From contig OX155957.1 of the NCBI GenBank assembly GCA_944548615.1, positions 6,066,296 to 6,130,295 of the forward strand: a stretch of DNA of 64,000 nt. The letters are read 5' to 3'. The position numbers were made by a program, and so were the translations under genes. The notes beneath the pieces are model-generated. The model saw only the letters and a list, made by a program, of their open reading frames with translations, ran no database searches and was not told the origin of the DNA. Positions within the stretch are counted from its first letter, which is position 1, and every line of letters starts with the position of its first letter. Source of the DNA: Micropterix aruncella (taxonomy: Eukaryota > Arthropoda > Insecta > Lepidoptera > Micropterigidae). Shown piece after piece: positions 24,547 through 36,096 of the stretch.

Positions 24547-25912
24547 TACAGTATTAAGCAATGACAAACAAAATTACATGTTTACCATAGAACCAGTCCA
24601 GGCCTACTTATGACTGGACCTATTCAATTTCTATGGGATCTATTCAATTTCTGGTACTGAATCAATTATTAAAATTATTTTTGTGTCTAAGTTCTGAAAT
24701 AGTATTTTCATATAATATATTTATATTACTACATTAACACTACTACATAAATAATTAAAAAAAGCAATTGTAGTCAAAGGCATAAAATGTATTTTTTAAT
24801 GCGTTCACAATACTATCCCTCCTGGTCGGTTGGTGGGCCGGGAAAGTAAAACTCGAACCATCGATATTTCAGATTTATCGGACAACGGTGTCAATCCCTA
24901 GTTTTTGGTATAATAGCCGGCATCGTCTCGTTGACCGAATGTTGAAATTATTCGGGAAATGCAATGGGCGGGACGATAAAATGACGTATACGTCACGTGA
25001 TGCGAATACAAACAAGTTTATTGTTAGGCAAATGACGTCCGAGACAATAAACGGATCGTAAACAGAAAGAAGGTCAATGGACCCGATAACGGTGCCGCGC
25101 CGCTTCGGCAGGCCAAATAAAGTGGAATCAGCCAATGACCTGTTCTCATTTAATTGGCATATAATCGCCCCACTTATCTGGGAGAAAAGTGACCGAAGTA
25201 ATTCAAGGGGATTGGTTTCTAATTTGATAAAATAAAATAATAGAAAAGAATAGAATAGATCTTTAATGCATAATGGCATGTAAGGTACAGAGGTACAGAT
25301 GTTTTTGTACAAAATGGTTCTATACAGTATGCTCACAGGGCGTACAATTTCAATTTCATATTTATAAGAACAGAATATTGGTGCTTATTACTTATATTTT
25401 TAATTACAAGTCTAGGAAATTTAAACAAAATTTTAAAGTCTAAAATTTTAAACGCTTTGACAGTTTCGTCAGTGTCTTAAAAGCGCTAATCACATAATTT
25501 ATATTTAAAATATAATATTAAAACCCGAAATGTTAATGTCTCAGATTGGGACTGCACGGACGATGCTTCATCAACTCGACGTTTTCTTGCCTTCGATTGT
25601 CCAGCTAATATGGATTAATAATAACAGTGTATACATATTATTATGTTATTTTCTTTACTTTATTTTTATATAGGTTTATACACATATTAATAACAATTTA
25701 AACGTCCGAATTAGAACAGGCTGTAGCCTACCTAGTTAGGTCACATTAAAATAGAGTGACTGGAAACAGTTTATACCATGTTATAAGTTTAATTCTACTG
25801 GATTTTTTCCTAAACATTTTTTTTAGATGTTGTCCATTTACGTTACATAAATGTGAATTACAAATTATATTAAATTAAAACGTTATGCGACGGTTATGCG
25901 ACGTTTGAATTT
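24547..25912. other. Unassigned sequence, less AT-rich at 24820-25190
   Basis: A 153-codon minus-strand frame at 24875-25336 has no recognisable domain or clear codon bias. The less AT-rich block contains ATGACGTATACGTCACGTGA, a near-palindromic run that could be a bZIP-type site or chance. Confidence 0.35.
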
Positions 25913-26447
25913 TTAAGCTATTGCATAGCTTTTATCGCGGGCCGCCAGCGCGGGGACCGAATGAAGAAATTTCTTAACGAAAATCAATGATTTTAAACTG
26001 ATAATTACGTCTAAACGAGTACTGCTTACGATTCGAAAAAAATATATGGTTAACAAGAACATTTTCCTAATATTCTTAGCTTTGAATATTTTAGATTTTG
26101 TTTATATTACATAGTGTAATTAATTTGTGAAATTAGGTCTAACCGAACACAAAAACGACTACTACGCAAATACTATCTGGCGTATTATTATGAAAACTGA
26201 TAATTTAATTATCTATCTTTTTATCTACGAATTTTTTCGAATAATCCGTTTTTTTTTGCTTTATCGAATAAAAAATTCGTGCGCGGCGCTTTATCGAAAG
26301 ATGTTTAAATTATTCCGAATCATTTGCTACCGCAGCCGCAAATGATTCGGAATAATTTCAACGTTTTCTGATAGAGCGCAGTTATCTGATATCAGAAAAA
26401 ATAAAATAAATTGCATAAGTTGTTAAAAATGCTATGCAATAGCTTTA
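25913..26447. mobile_element. TTAA MITE, second copy, right arm shortened
   Basis: Starts after TTAA (25913-25916) with GCTATTGCATAGCTTTTATC and shares the internal hairpin (26286-26380, AATTATTCCGAATCATTTGC) and flanks with 17421-18008, partly in inverted order. The right arm is reduced to GCTATGCAATAGC before TTTA at 26444-26447, so the duplication is imperfect and most of the right TIR is lost. Confidence 0.8.
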
Positions 26448-26816
26448 CCGCGGCAGTCCCCGAGTGCCACACGTATTTTTTCTTCAGTGTTTTGGTTATC
26501 ATTTCTGGCAAACACACAATTATGTACCAATCTGTGTAAAGGTTTTTTTAAATATATTCTTTATATTGACGACAACAAAGTGATTATTTTCTTTGTTACT
26601 CTGCCAGAACGGTCAGCTTTTGTAGGCTTGAGCTCGTTTACGAAAACCCAAACAGCCGATTGACATTTTCTTTCGAGCTGGAGTATATTCATCTTTGGTG
26701 TATATTCATCTCGATTCATCACCTGGAGTGATGCTAAAAAGAGTATTGGACATTCCTCTATTGTAGTGGTATAGTTAAAAGCGTCACCGATTAACAGCAC
26801 CGCCGCCTTTTTCGCC
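26448..26816. other. Unassigned sequence
   Basis: A 90-codon minus-strand frame (26561-26833) runs into the neighbouring repeat and shows no recognised motif. Confidence 0.3.
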
Positions 26817-27425
26817 TCAAGTTGCGGTGTCAACTACAACGGGCGAGCCCGTCACCACAGGACGTTTTAACGATTTTCTCGTTCTGTCGCCCTGCAGTGA
26901 ACGTAGAAGACTTTGGACAGAACAAATCCAACGTCCAGCTACGTCACAACCCGCAAGAAGCCTACGCCTTTACCGCGAGATAGCCAGTAATGTTACCTGG
27001 CGGGCCGACCCTCGCGCCCTTGCTACCAATTGTGACCAGATTTCTCAGGTCTCTCGATTGGTTCCGAGTTCGAGGTCGCTTGCGCGGTCCTCTCCCTTAC
27101 GAAGCGGTGAAACGGTGTGCACCGAATCTATCGCGGACCAAGGCGTCGTTTGCCCGACTCTGAACCGGGATCGGATGGCCAATGGTCATTTCAAGAGCAG
27201 TCGCCGTAAGGTAGGCAACCACCCCCGCTCTATAGGAAACAATACAGTTCCCAGACTCCCCCGACTGTTAGTCGGAGAGCACAGTCGATTGGCTTGCGCC
27301 GCTCGGTGCGCAGACCGTCCAGGAGCGCCAGAGGTTTGATTCCCAGGGGAGACTGGTTGACCCAGTGTCCTACCCAGGTTCGCACCCCATGCGTGGAGGA
27401 CATCGGATGGGTGTTGACCCGTGAG
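26817..27425 (-). mobile_element. GC-rich 665-bp family copy, minus orientation
   Basis: Begins with the reverse complement of the right end (TTGCGGTGTCAACTACAACG, GGGCGAGCCCGTCACC) and runs to GGTGTTGACCCGTGAG. The last ~55 bp of the family (complement of GGAGCTAATGGGCCC...) are missing, so no target duplication can be defined. It directly precedes the (AAT)n tail of a LINE. Confidence 0.85.
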
Positions 27426-27447
27426 CCTTCGTGACCCTTTTTAGTCA

Positions 27448-28590
27448 AATTAATAATAATAATAATAGTAATAACTCCTTATTGCCAATAAAAAAGGCGA
27501 GAGTTTTGCCTTGCGGAAATATCTAACAGCTAACCTGTAATCTAAGCGTATATTACAAGTTTTGCGTTGGCTACACAAAATAAAAATTAAAATGATAAAA
27601 TAAACAGATAACTAGAATGAAATGATTATAACAAAATAAAAACAAATAGTTAAAATTAAATTAAAAATGCAGAGGAAAGGAAAGAGACGAATGAATGATA
27701 GCTATGCGAGAAGTAGGGGGAGGTTATGTATTCGTTATAGGTTTACATGCTTCTTGAGCCTGATATGAACGTGGTTGTGATGGACCACCCCTCACTAGAC
27801 TCCAAATTGTTCGGTGTGAGGTGGTGGTATCAATTTACGAGTTATCTCCGTACTAAAAGGCGGTTTTGAATGAAGTAGAAGGTATTTATTGATTGAAAGT
27901 TTGATATTGCCAGTTATACGCTTCCCGAACAAGTTATGTTGACGTGAGTGTATAGATGCACGACTGTGGTTACGAGGATATACGGATGAGGATTGTATGT
28001 GTGCTCCTAGTATCTTGTACTGGGCACGGCTCAAGGCTGTGAGATTACAGACTGATGCTTCGAGACTAGGGAGGATAAGGAAAGGAAACCAAGGAGCCGG
28101 ATTCGTTGACACACCTCGTCAGAAGAGTACCGAATATGCCGTCGCAACCTAGGGGGAAGGTGATCACTCGGGGAATGATAATTTGGTTGCTTTTTTGCCG
28201 GTTTATATAGGCCGATAAATGATGCAATCCAAAATATTCCGAGTAAAAGTATTGTTTCATCGTGCTGATTCATGGCTGCACGGGTTAAAATAATAGCTGA
28301 ATTGTGTCAGTGTATTTCACTGGAAATCGATACATTTGTTGATCGCATGTAATGGACTTTTAAGGTCCGTTACATGGTGATGCCGGGGCTGGTCTGTCAT
28401 TATTTGGTAAAAGATTCCAGAGTCATACAGCTTTCACGCAGAAGCAGTAAGAGAAAAAGTCGCTGCTGCGACTAGTGATGTATAACAGGTTATTGCTCTC
28501 TGATCTGAGGGGCCGGCCATGCGCCGATAGAGCGGTGAACCTTACGGCAAGATAAAGCGGTGCGCCATTCGCGAGGATTATATATTATAT
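27448..28590 (-). pseudogene. CR1-like LINE 3' end interrupted by an LTR
   Basis: The same family as 42658-43190: (AAT)n tail (27450-27472), then AAAAAGGCGA and TAACAGCTAACCT. The coding end resumes after the LTR at 28379-28590 (ATTCCAGAGTC..., AGAGAAAAAGTCGCTGCTGC, CTCTGATCTGAGGGG...). Minus-strand coding is diverged and frameshifted. The insertion of the LTR at 27776-28374 splits it with a TGGT duplication. Confidence 0.78.
27772..28378. mobile_element. Solo LTR, Gypsy-type (family 1)
   Basis: The 599-bp unit at 27776-28374 begins TGTGATGGACCACCCCTCAC and ends AAGGTCCGTTACA, with TGGT on both sides (27772-27775, 28375-28378). TG...CA ends and a 4-bp duplication are diagnostic of an LTR of Gypsy type, here alone with no internal region, so left by LTR-LTR recombination. 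A TATA-like TTTATATA lies near 28202. A sister copy is at 39488-40144. Confidence 0.88.
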
Positions 28591-29363
28591 AACAGGCAGA
28601 TAGTTCTAAACTGTCTCGTATCCCTGGTAGTTACAATATGCGATACCTAACGAGAAACAAGCTTACAGACGCTTAACTCATCATTAAAATTATTTGGATT
28701 AGTCAATGCCTACAATCCTATATTAGCTGGCGTACAGTAGCGACGTTTTTTCTTGCGGTGCTAAGGGAAGCATGACCTTGCCACTATTCTGAATGTAGTG
28801 CTATATTGGTGTTTTACTACCTACTTCACAATAATAAATAAAACAAGCTCAACCATCGTTTCTTCTTGAGATAATCCGCCTAGAAATTGGGGATAAATTA
28901 TAAGTTTTTTTTTAAAATACTCTTAAATTTTTAATTGACGTTGTTGCCTTACCTTGTTTTTTTTCTATCAACGGCTTTAGGTAAAATAGTAACCATTGTT
29001 CATATGTCGGTATTTTTTGTGGAAGTAGTTTATTCGTATTTAGTGGATTTCCGGTCATTTTGGTGTGTACTAATCTATTACCTACTAAGTTTGCTCCTAA
29101 ATTTTAGAAATAATATTATAGACATAGCTCTTTTGTTTATTTGTATTGAAATCTTATACGAATATAAGATTCCATTAAGTAAACACAAAAAGCTATCAAT
29201 TGTGACACTAGACGATGAATCAGCGTCATTTTTCCTTTGATTACAGTCAATGACCATTTTACCTCTTTTAGGTTCGGAAGTGGCAACAGGTTTGCTAACA
29301 GAAATGAAATGAAATTCAGAATGAAAGCCTTATTAAATAATGTCATATACAAGCAGCGTTGGG
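28591..29363. other. Unassigned AT-rich sequence
   Basis: A 101-codon hydrophobic plus-strand frame at 28935-29240 is probably an AT-bias artefact. No other feature. Confidence 0.35.
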
Positions 29364-29485
29364 CAAAATTTAATAAGACTAGCGATTGATAACTAACGAT
29401 TGAATACGTTAATCGTGATTAACGACTAACGATCCATTCGTTTAATCGACAATCGTGACTAACGATAGATAGTTAAATTTGCGAT
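29364..29485. repeat. Degenerate (AACGATTG/CAATCGTT) motif cluster
   Basis: The motif (T)AACGATTG, TTAATCG or its complement recurs at least six times, in both directions, over about 120 bp. It could be a decayed element end or a cluster of homeodomain-like TAAT sites. Confidence 0.5.
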
Positions 29486-29530
29486 TGATATTCTCGACAG
29501 CGTTAATCTTCAAGTTTTGCAAGTTTTTCA

Positions 29531-29620
29531 TCGGTCGGTCGGTCGTTCGTCGGCCGGTCGGTCAGCCGGCCGGTCGGTCGCTCGCTCGGTCGGTCGGCCG
29601 ACCTAGCGACCGACCGGCGA
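29531..29620. repeat. (CGGT)n microsatellite
   Basis: About 90 bp of CGGT/CCGG-type tetranucleotide units with interruptions, ending in an inverted CCGACC...GACCGACCGG segment. This is a rare GC-rich microsatellite in an AT-rich window. Confidence 0.93.
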
Positions 29621-29919
29621 AACCTGTGAGAATCTAAGTAAAGTCAAGCAATAGGCATAATAGAAAGAATTGTTGGGTGGCATCTAAAGAGCCAGTTAGG
29701 TTACTATAACACTACCATACCGCCAAGCCATGTGAAGCCACACTTTCATGTGAAAAGAAATGAGAAACCTCGCACACCTAGCTTTCCTTTTTGTAAATTA
29801 ATTAGAGAAATTTAGCACCAAGCCACATGAAAACGTACCAAGCCACCTAAGTAGGTAAGGACTTAATATAATTTTATTTTTTAGTTTATTTAATTAATTT
29901 GTAATTCACAACACGACAA

Positions 29920-30075
29920 TTACTTACAAATAAAGTGTCATAGAAGAGGACCAGTAGCAAACAACTGACAATATGATATGCCAAAAACGATTTTAATGCC
30001 ACCTTACTAGGTTATAGACTGTTTTAGGGCGGTCATTTAAATTGGTATAAATATATGTATGCAACTATAATAAAA
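29920..30075 (+). repeat. Dispersed repeat pair, copy 1
   Basis: GTCATAGAAGAGGACCAGTAG ... TTTTAATGCCACC ... TATAGACTGTT resembles 31108-31290 (GTCATAGCCGAGAATCCAGTAG ... TTTTAATGTCGCC ... ATAGTCTGTT) in the same direction. Non-coding, family unknown. Confidence 0.55.
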
Positions 30076-30720
30076 CTAAGTAAAGAAAATAATATAAGTA
30101 ATTCGGAAGAATATATATATTTATAGTTATTATTAATCTTTATTAACTGGATAATCAAAGTAAAATTGAAAAGGGAAATTAAAAATGAAATACTTAACCA
30201 TAATCATAATATATAAAAATTATGTACAAATAAATAATCACACTTGCTTAAAATAGAGTAAGACAATGGAATTTAATGGAAAACCCCTTTTTTTAAAATG
30301 AAAACACGGATACGGATATTGCTGCAAATATCCGGCTCAAGACTAGTCTACTAGGATCTCCGGCTTAAGACTAGTCTACTATATTATCATGGAAGTACGA
30401 CTTTTCAAGATAGAAATATATGTTGCTGGCTATGACTCGTCGTACCGTTGGCCGCTTCGCGAGCAAGCCGTAACAATTAATGCCATTAGCAGGCGGGAAT
30501 TTCAGCCTTTCAGCGACCGAGAGACGCTTCGCTAAATGGCGGAAAAGCCGCAAAAGAAAAGGTTTCGATGACGACGGGAGACTATTCGCTAAATTCGCTA
30601 AATTCGTCACGCCCCCTTTTTCTACCCGCGAGATTAATAACCCTAATTTGTGATCGTCCGATCCAATCCTATCAGTGCAAGGGCTCACTGCATATACCTC
30701 TCACATACATTTGTATAAGT
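30076..30720. other. Unassigned; less AT-rich block at 30420-30660
   Basis: Contains a direct repeat of GGCT(C/T)AAGACTAGTCTACTA at 30330-30350 and 30361-30382. A 105-codon minus-strand frame (30371-30688) crosses the less AT-rich block without recognisable domains. Confidence 0.4.
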
Positions 30721-30721
30721 C

Positions 30722-30941
<220 letters not shown>

Positions 30942-31107
30942 CTGGTGAGTCGTTTTTATCGGTGTGCGCTGACTAAACGTTGGGATATATGTGATAATGA
31001 TGTATGACGGAAATATTGGCCCTAAATTAGACTATATAAAAGTCTGCGATAGTAACAATTTTTTTTATTTGGTAATTTATAATTATCTACAGTAAATAAA
31101 TATATAC

Positions 31108-31290
31108 ATTTACAATGTCATAGCCGAGAATCCAGTAGCAAAAAAATGATAACATGTTATGTCAGAAACTGTTGCCAGTGATCCTATTTTAATGTCGCCT
31201 AACTGGGCAATAGTCTGTTCTAAGGTCTTATATATGTATCTAACTTTTATATTAAAGCTACAATAACTACTTTTATGTTTCAAAAAAATA
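31108..31290 (+). repeat. Dispersed repeat pair, copy 2
   Basis: See 29920-30075. Similarity extends through TATATATGTAT and ATTAAAGCTACAATAA. The preceding 30945-31030 (GTTTTTATCGGTGTGCGCTGA) also resembles 37820-37850. Confidence 0.55.
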
Positions 31291-31838
31291 ATGCGGGCCA
31301 TATATTGATTAGGCGCTCTCTGTTAGAATTCGCGAGTACCACTACGCGTGCCGACTTTTGTTGAGGCAAATTTATTAATATTTGGACAGGACAACGTCTG
31401 TCGAGTAAACTAGTGTCAAATAAAGATATATTTATTTTCGTCGTACGCCCAGAAACCTACCAAAATCAAATAAATTATATTAAAGCCTGCACGTGGTCGC
31501 GTACTCGGTGTAAAGTATCCAATTTCTCTTCATATTGTATAAAAATAATACCTGTCACATGGGACATCGTTAATCACAGTCTGCCGAAGCAGTAAAACCA
31601 ATCACGCGCTTCGAAAATATTAAAAATTCGCCTTGCTTGCCAGGGGCGGTGAATTTATTAAACATTCATGAGGTGAACGGTTGCCAACACAGCTTTTTAT
31701 GGGAAAAGTTACCTGAAAAGAAATGGCTGTGTTGTCAGGTCTTATCGCAGCAAACGCGACGAGATGCGTCTGGTCCTTTGAGACTGGCGCAGTCGTCGAT
31801 ATATTGTTCGTTTCACGTTACACCGACAACTAATAGTT
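31291..31838. other. Unassigned sequence
   Basis: A 118-codon plus-strand frame at 31637-31993 overlaps the inverted repeat that follows and is not supported as a gene. Confidence 0.35.
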
Positions 31839-32376
31839 CAAGAGCCAGTGACAAAAAATTGCATGAGTTTGGAAAAGCTGATACTTTCAGAACAGACAGT
31901 ATTTTTGACATAGAATTCCGGGACACCTGGCGCTATCATACTAGGAAAGGTGCCATTTTAATTAGTACCTCCAAAGTGTTTTGGAAAAGCTGAAAATTCA
32001 ACAATAGCGTAGCATACATGTCACGCATTGGTATATATATGACGCATCGGTCTTGTGCTACGCAATATAATGGTCGCAATGGCCCAATATAATGGCATGG
32101 AGATGCTGGCGCCAAGCGTTCGAATATGAAGCAGTCTGACCATATGTTTCAAGTTCTTTATTGCATCCACTCTCTACTAATGAATTTTCAGCTTTTCCAA
32201 AAGACTTTAAGGATAATAATTAAAATTACACCTTTCCTAGTACGCCAGCGCCAGGTGCCCCGGAATCTGGCCTGCTGACTGTGCCCCGGCATTCTACGGC
32301 TAAAATACTGTCTGATCTGAAAGTATCAGCTTTTTTAAAACTCTTGCACTTTTTTTGTCACTGGCTCTCCAACTAT
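31839..32376. repeat. Large inverted repeat (~165/195-bp arms)
   Basis: The left arm, GAGCCAGTGACAAAAAATTG ... AAGCTGATACTTTCAGA ... TGGAAAAGCTGAAAATTCA (31839-32000), is mirrored at 32181-32376. The right arm has an extra ~25 bp. The spacer is about 180 bp and holds TATATGACGCATC-type AT-rich sequence. Probably a decayed fold-back transposon. No target duplication seen. Confidence 0.85.
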
Positions 32377-32607
32377 AAAACATACGAAATGTTGTACGAA
32401 CGGGTTGAATTGAACTTGGTATTCTATGTTGGCCTTGGGCTGATTTGAATATTGGATATTGGCCAATTATTGCGTTCATCTTAGTACATAATCGCGTGCA
32501 ATCACGCAATCAAAGCCAGTATATCTAGTTCCATACAATATAATGCTACAGCCTATCAATAAACGTGAAAATGATGTCACAGTTAACTTTAATTAAATAT
32601 TTTAAAA

Positions 32608-32815
32608 TTTTTTATACGACTGCCAAAAAAAAAGTGTAATGTTTTTAGGATTCATGTATACATGTATGTATGTTGTAAGTTTCTTTATTCCACCATAAGT
32701 TCTAAATGATCAAACTGATTAAGAAGTGTTTGTTATTGCTAGAATCGTTATATAATACCGGGTCATAGAGTACCTAAACTGTTAAAATGTTAAATAAATA
32801 TTTGTCCAAATGTAC
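32608..32815 (-). repeat. CACGACTGCC-family fragment (minus)
   Basis: TACGACTGCCAAAAAAAAAG followed by TGTAATG...GGATTCATGTATAC, TTTCTTTATTCCACCATAAG and AGAATCGTTATATAATACCG matches the reverse complement of the right half of 52419-52860. Confidence 0.8.
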
Positions 32816-33197
32816 AAAATTATTCACAGAATGCGCGATCGCATTAGTCAACAGCATCGATGCACTAGTCAACAGTATCGTAACGGAGCTTCCGTAATTG
32901 AATTTTGTTTCAACGAATACTGTTTATACGAAGAACTTTATAATCTAAATAACGTATTTTTACTGTGTTTATAATAATTATAAGTGCAAAAGTTTGTAAC
33001 GGCAGTTATGGTTATTATTTTAAAATATTTGATGAACTTTTAGGTTAATGCTCTAACCTATCTTATTCCTAAACTTAAATACTGTTTTTCACAGGCGCCT
33101 AAAAATTTCTGCTTCAAGGTGATTAAGGCTTCGTCATGAAATTTCTGCATATTTCTTCTAGATATTCCTATATATTCCTTTAATCTCATATATATTC
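32816..33197. other. Unassigned AT-rich sequence
   Basis: Nothing recognised apart from a short duplication CAACAG(C/T)ATCG near 32851 and 32870. Confidence 0.3.
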
Positions 33198-33609
33198 TTT
33201 TAATCTCGAGAATAGATATTTTCTTTTTAGGGGTGAAGTCTGATGAATGAAAAGCCGGCATCTTAAACGCCAGCCATCGCAACTGCAGAATTGTGACCCG
33301 CGGCGTTATCTTATTGAAACAGAACAACTTTTGCGAGTTTACATCGTCGTTTTTCAAGTACTTCACTGCGTTATTTTTCTCGTATTTCACTGGGTTATTT
33401 TTCTCTCTATATACAGATACAAATTCCTTTAATCTCGAAAACAGATAACATTTTCTAGGGGTGAGGTCTGATGAATGTGAAGCCAGCATCTTAAATGCCA
33501 GCCATCGCAGCTGCAGAATTGTGACCCGCGGCGTTATCTTAGTGAAACAGAACAACTTTTGCGAGTTTACTTCGTCGTTTTTCATGTACTTCACTGCGTT
33601 ATTTTTCTA
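33198..33609 (-). repeat. 228-bp tandem duplication with an open frame
   Basis: Two tandem copies, offset 228 bp, share GTGA(A/G)GTCTGATGAATG, CCGCGGCGTTATCTTA(T/G)TGAAAC and GAACAACTTTTGCGAGTTTA. On the minus strand a 178-codon frame (33058-33594) stays open through both, giving a repeated SQKLFCFxKITPRVTILQLR + WLAFKMxAxHSSDxTP segment. I do not recognise the peptide. It may be part of a mobile-element ORF or a fortuitous frame. Confidence 0.85.
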
Positions 33610-33756
33610 TATATAATGTCCTTTTGTAGCCTTTGATATTGAACTGTTAAATTAGTACATGTACTCCCTTTACAATACAATACAATACAATCAACTACTC
33701 CAGTAGATAGGCATTCTTACACTTAGATGCGTCACAAAATTAAATGCTAAAAATTT

Positions 33757-34150
33757 AATTATTAAAAACATAACTATCGTGATAGTTGTAATGACTGTTA
33801 TATTATATTTAATATTACCTACATACAAATAATCAAAATATACTAATGTGATTTAAAACCCAGGGAGAATAATATATTAAAATAGAAATGCAAATTCTAC
33901 GTAGAAAAATCAAAAAATATATGTTTTATTGTCAATTCAGCAATATGCCTTCGTATTTTTTTAAAAATGAATAGATGTATAATTAATTATATGAGAATTC
34001 GAATGTTAGCTATCATAATTCCGTTATGTTTAAAATTTTACAAATTTGACTAATTATCAACATGGAAAATAAACTCGGTATTTTCAAACTTCCTTATACC
34101 ATAAATTGGGTTTCTTACCAAATTGTGTATAATTATCTTTTTAAATTGGT
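33757..34150 (+). repeat. ~390-bp dispersed repeat, copy A
   Basis: Highly similar to 46752-47130 in the same direction. Shared landmarks include ACATAACTATC, TACCTACATACAAATAATCA, AGGGAGAATAATATATTAAA and ATAAATTGGGTTTCTTACCA. AT-rich and non-coding. I can recognise neither ends nor family. Confidence 0.85.
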
Positions 34151-34245
34151 CCTCTCCAAGGCTTTTTATTTGCTCTGGAATCCTAATATTTATTATTTTT
34201 TTTGATGGCTGGCATTTTTAATATTTAATTTTAGTAAGTAATGAT

Positions 34246-34383
34246 TTATTCTGTGTTGATATTCTGCGGTAGCAAACTGCATAATTCCACAAATTCCGGA
34301 CCAGAAGAAGCCTTCGCCGGCTGCTCAGCCTCCGCCGTGCCGTCGAGCATGAGCTGGAGCGCGTCTTCGTAGTTGACGCGTCA
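34246..34383 (-). other. Coding-like GC-rich islet, possible last exon or gene fragment
   Basis: In AT-rich surroundings the minus strand has a 44-codon open stretch ending in TAA at 34246-34248: RVNYEDALQLMLDGTAEAEQ, then PAKASSGPEFVELCSLL..., with strong G/C at third positions. The codon just upstream is TGA and there is no ATG before the internal Met. It can only be an exon end or a captured fragment. A CAG acceptor-like site sits at 34384-34386, but splicing there would still include the TGA in this frame. I do not recognise the protein. Confidence 0.3.
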
Positions 34384-34492
34384 CTGATTCCACAAATTAA
34401 TGACGGAAGCGACTTTACATTACCTACTTTTATATAAAATATCGACGATTGCAACTACAAAAGTTTTTTTTGCGGAAAAGCATATTTTTTTA

Positions 34493-34770
34493 CACGACTG
34501 CCCCAAAAAAAAGAGTGCTTTGTTTTCAGGGTTCATGTATGTATTATTTCCGTTTCTTTGTTTCACGTATAGAATGTTTAGAATTCTTTGTTTTAGAATT
34601 CATGTATACATATGTTTTTCGTTTCTTTATTTTACCATAACTTCTAAGCGCTTCAACCGAATTAGTAATGTGTGGTATTGTTAGAATATTTATTTATTTA
34701 TTTTATTTTTGTTATATTATATTTTTATATTATATGTCATCCCGAGTATCATAGGGTACCGTTTCGTAGC
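34493..34770 (-). repeat. CACGACTGCC-family fragment (minus)
   Basis: CACGACTGCCCCAAAAAAAA ... TTTCTTTATTTTACCATAAC ... TGTCATCCCGAGTATC matches the right half of 52419-52860 inverted, with an AT-rich insertion near 34690-34735. Frames over it are shadows. Confidence 0.82.
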
Positions 34771-35200
34771 GTAGCGTGCAATCGAATGTAATGACATCAC
34801 CTCTAATTAGGAGCCATTTTAATGCCAGTCACATAATTGCATTCAGTATCTGGATTTACTTCGTGGTTTTTTTTATTTTATTCAGAATTATCCAAGCGAA
34901 ATTTGCACAAAATGTCAAATCATTGGTGTAAAATTTGGTTATAATACAATATTGTGCTGTACAAGGAATGTATATATTATATTACACAAGGAATGTGATG
35001 TATTATTGAAGTTATGGGATCTAATTTTATTTTATATATTATTTGTGTAAATATGTAATAGTTTCTTCACCAAGGAGAAATAATGATTAGACGTTAGTAT
35101 TTTGAAGTACACCTTTTGTGTCTCCGTCTTGTTTTAAAGACTGTTTTAAATATGATCGTTCTATTGATCGAAAATCGCTAATAATCAATTAAAACATGAC
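34771..35200. other. Unassigned AT-rich sequence
   Basis: Nothing recognised. Confidence 0.3.
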
Positions 35201-35430
35201 GAGTTTTAATTAACCGGCATCCTTGAAGTGGGTAAATTAGTACAAGCAAAAAAGCAACTTTTAATGAAAACTTTGAAAAAAAATGTTTTTTTTTATTTTA
35301 TAAATATGAACAACTTAATTTTTGAATAAAAGTTCGACATGGCTTAGCGCGCAGCGCCATCCAGCAGTAGGTAAAATATCGCGAATAGACAATATTAGCG
35401 ATATTCTAATATTGTCTATTCATTTTTCAA
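35201..35430 (+). mobile_element. Half copy of the TA-flanked MITE
   Basis: GAGTTTTAATTAACCGGCAT ... AAATTAGTACAAGCA ... GGTAAAATATCGCGAATAG matches the left half of 24165-24544. The right half is absent. A palindrome AATAGACAATATTAG...CTAATATTGTCTATT (35385-35422) corresponds to the MITE centre. Confidence 0.8.
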
Positions 35431-35705
35431 CACAACATACCAATTTATTACCCTTTTTTGTATTTAGAATTGAATACAAAGAAGGGTCAATTGAAAGAAC
35501 AATTAATTTTGAAAGAATAATTGACGGAAACGTACGCTTGTGGGTTTCGACTTTTATGTTTTTTCGCTTGTTTTGTTTTGGCTTGTTGCTTTCGGACGAT
35601 AATATTACGGACGTATGACGCACATTCGTATAGGTAGGGCCGGTAATCCTCTTATTTACACTTTAAGCGATTCTAGATTGCCGAATCTATAGGTATTGCC
35701 AACTT

Positions 35706-35752
35706 CCGTACGTAATGTAGCATTTGTAATGCTACATTACTTACGTACGTGT
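35706..35752. repeat. Short palindrome
   Basis: ACGTAATGTAGCATT then TGT then AATGCTACATTACTTACGT forms a hairpin with about 20 paired bases. A second hairpin, CCCATAATTTAAAGAATT.../AATTATGGAATGGG, lies at 35943-35985. Neither sits next to a recognised gene. Confidence 0.8.
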
Positions 35753-36096
35753 AACTGTACTTCGTAATTCTCATTAGGTAGAGGACGCATACACAGCAAA
35801 GCTTATTGACTGTTGGTAAAACTAGTTTCAACCAAAAGTTGTGGCCATTATGAAGCACTTCATAATTAATTCATAATAAACATAGTTGAAGGCATGTTTC
35901 AATTAAGCATTTTAACCCGGCCCATGGGACATACGTACGTGTCCCATAATTTAAAGAATTATTTTTTAAATTATGGAATGGGAATAATTTATAAGTTACA
36001 TTTTGTCCATGTTTTTGAGACATCGGAATTTATATATTGGCAAAAAAAAAAATTAATGTTTAAAAATATATCGTATTTTTTTTAAAACATCGCATA
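35753..36096. other. Unassigned AT-rich sequence
   Basis: Apart from the second hairpin, nothing recognised. Confidence 0.3.

Noticed and set aside
24875..25336. 153-codon minus-strand frame as a gene
   Set aside because: No domain and no codon bias. It ends in AT-rich sequence and resembles other chance frames.
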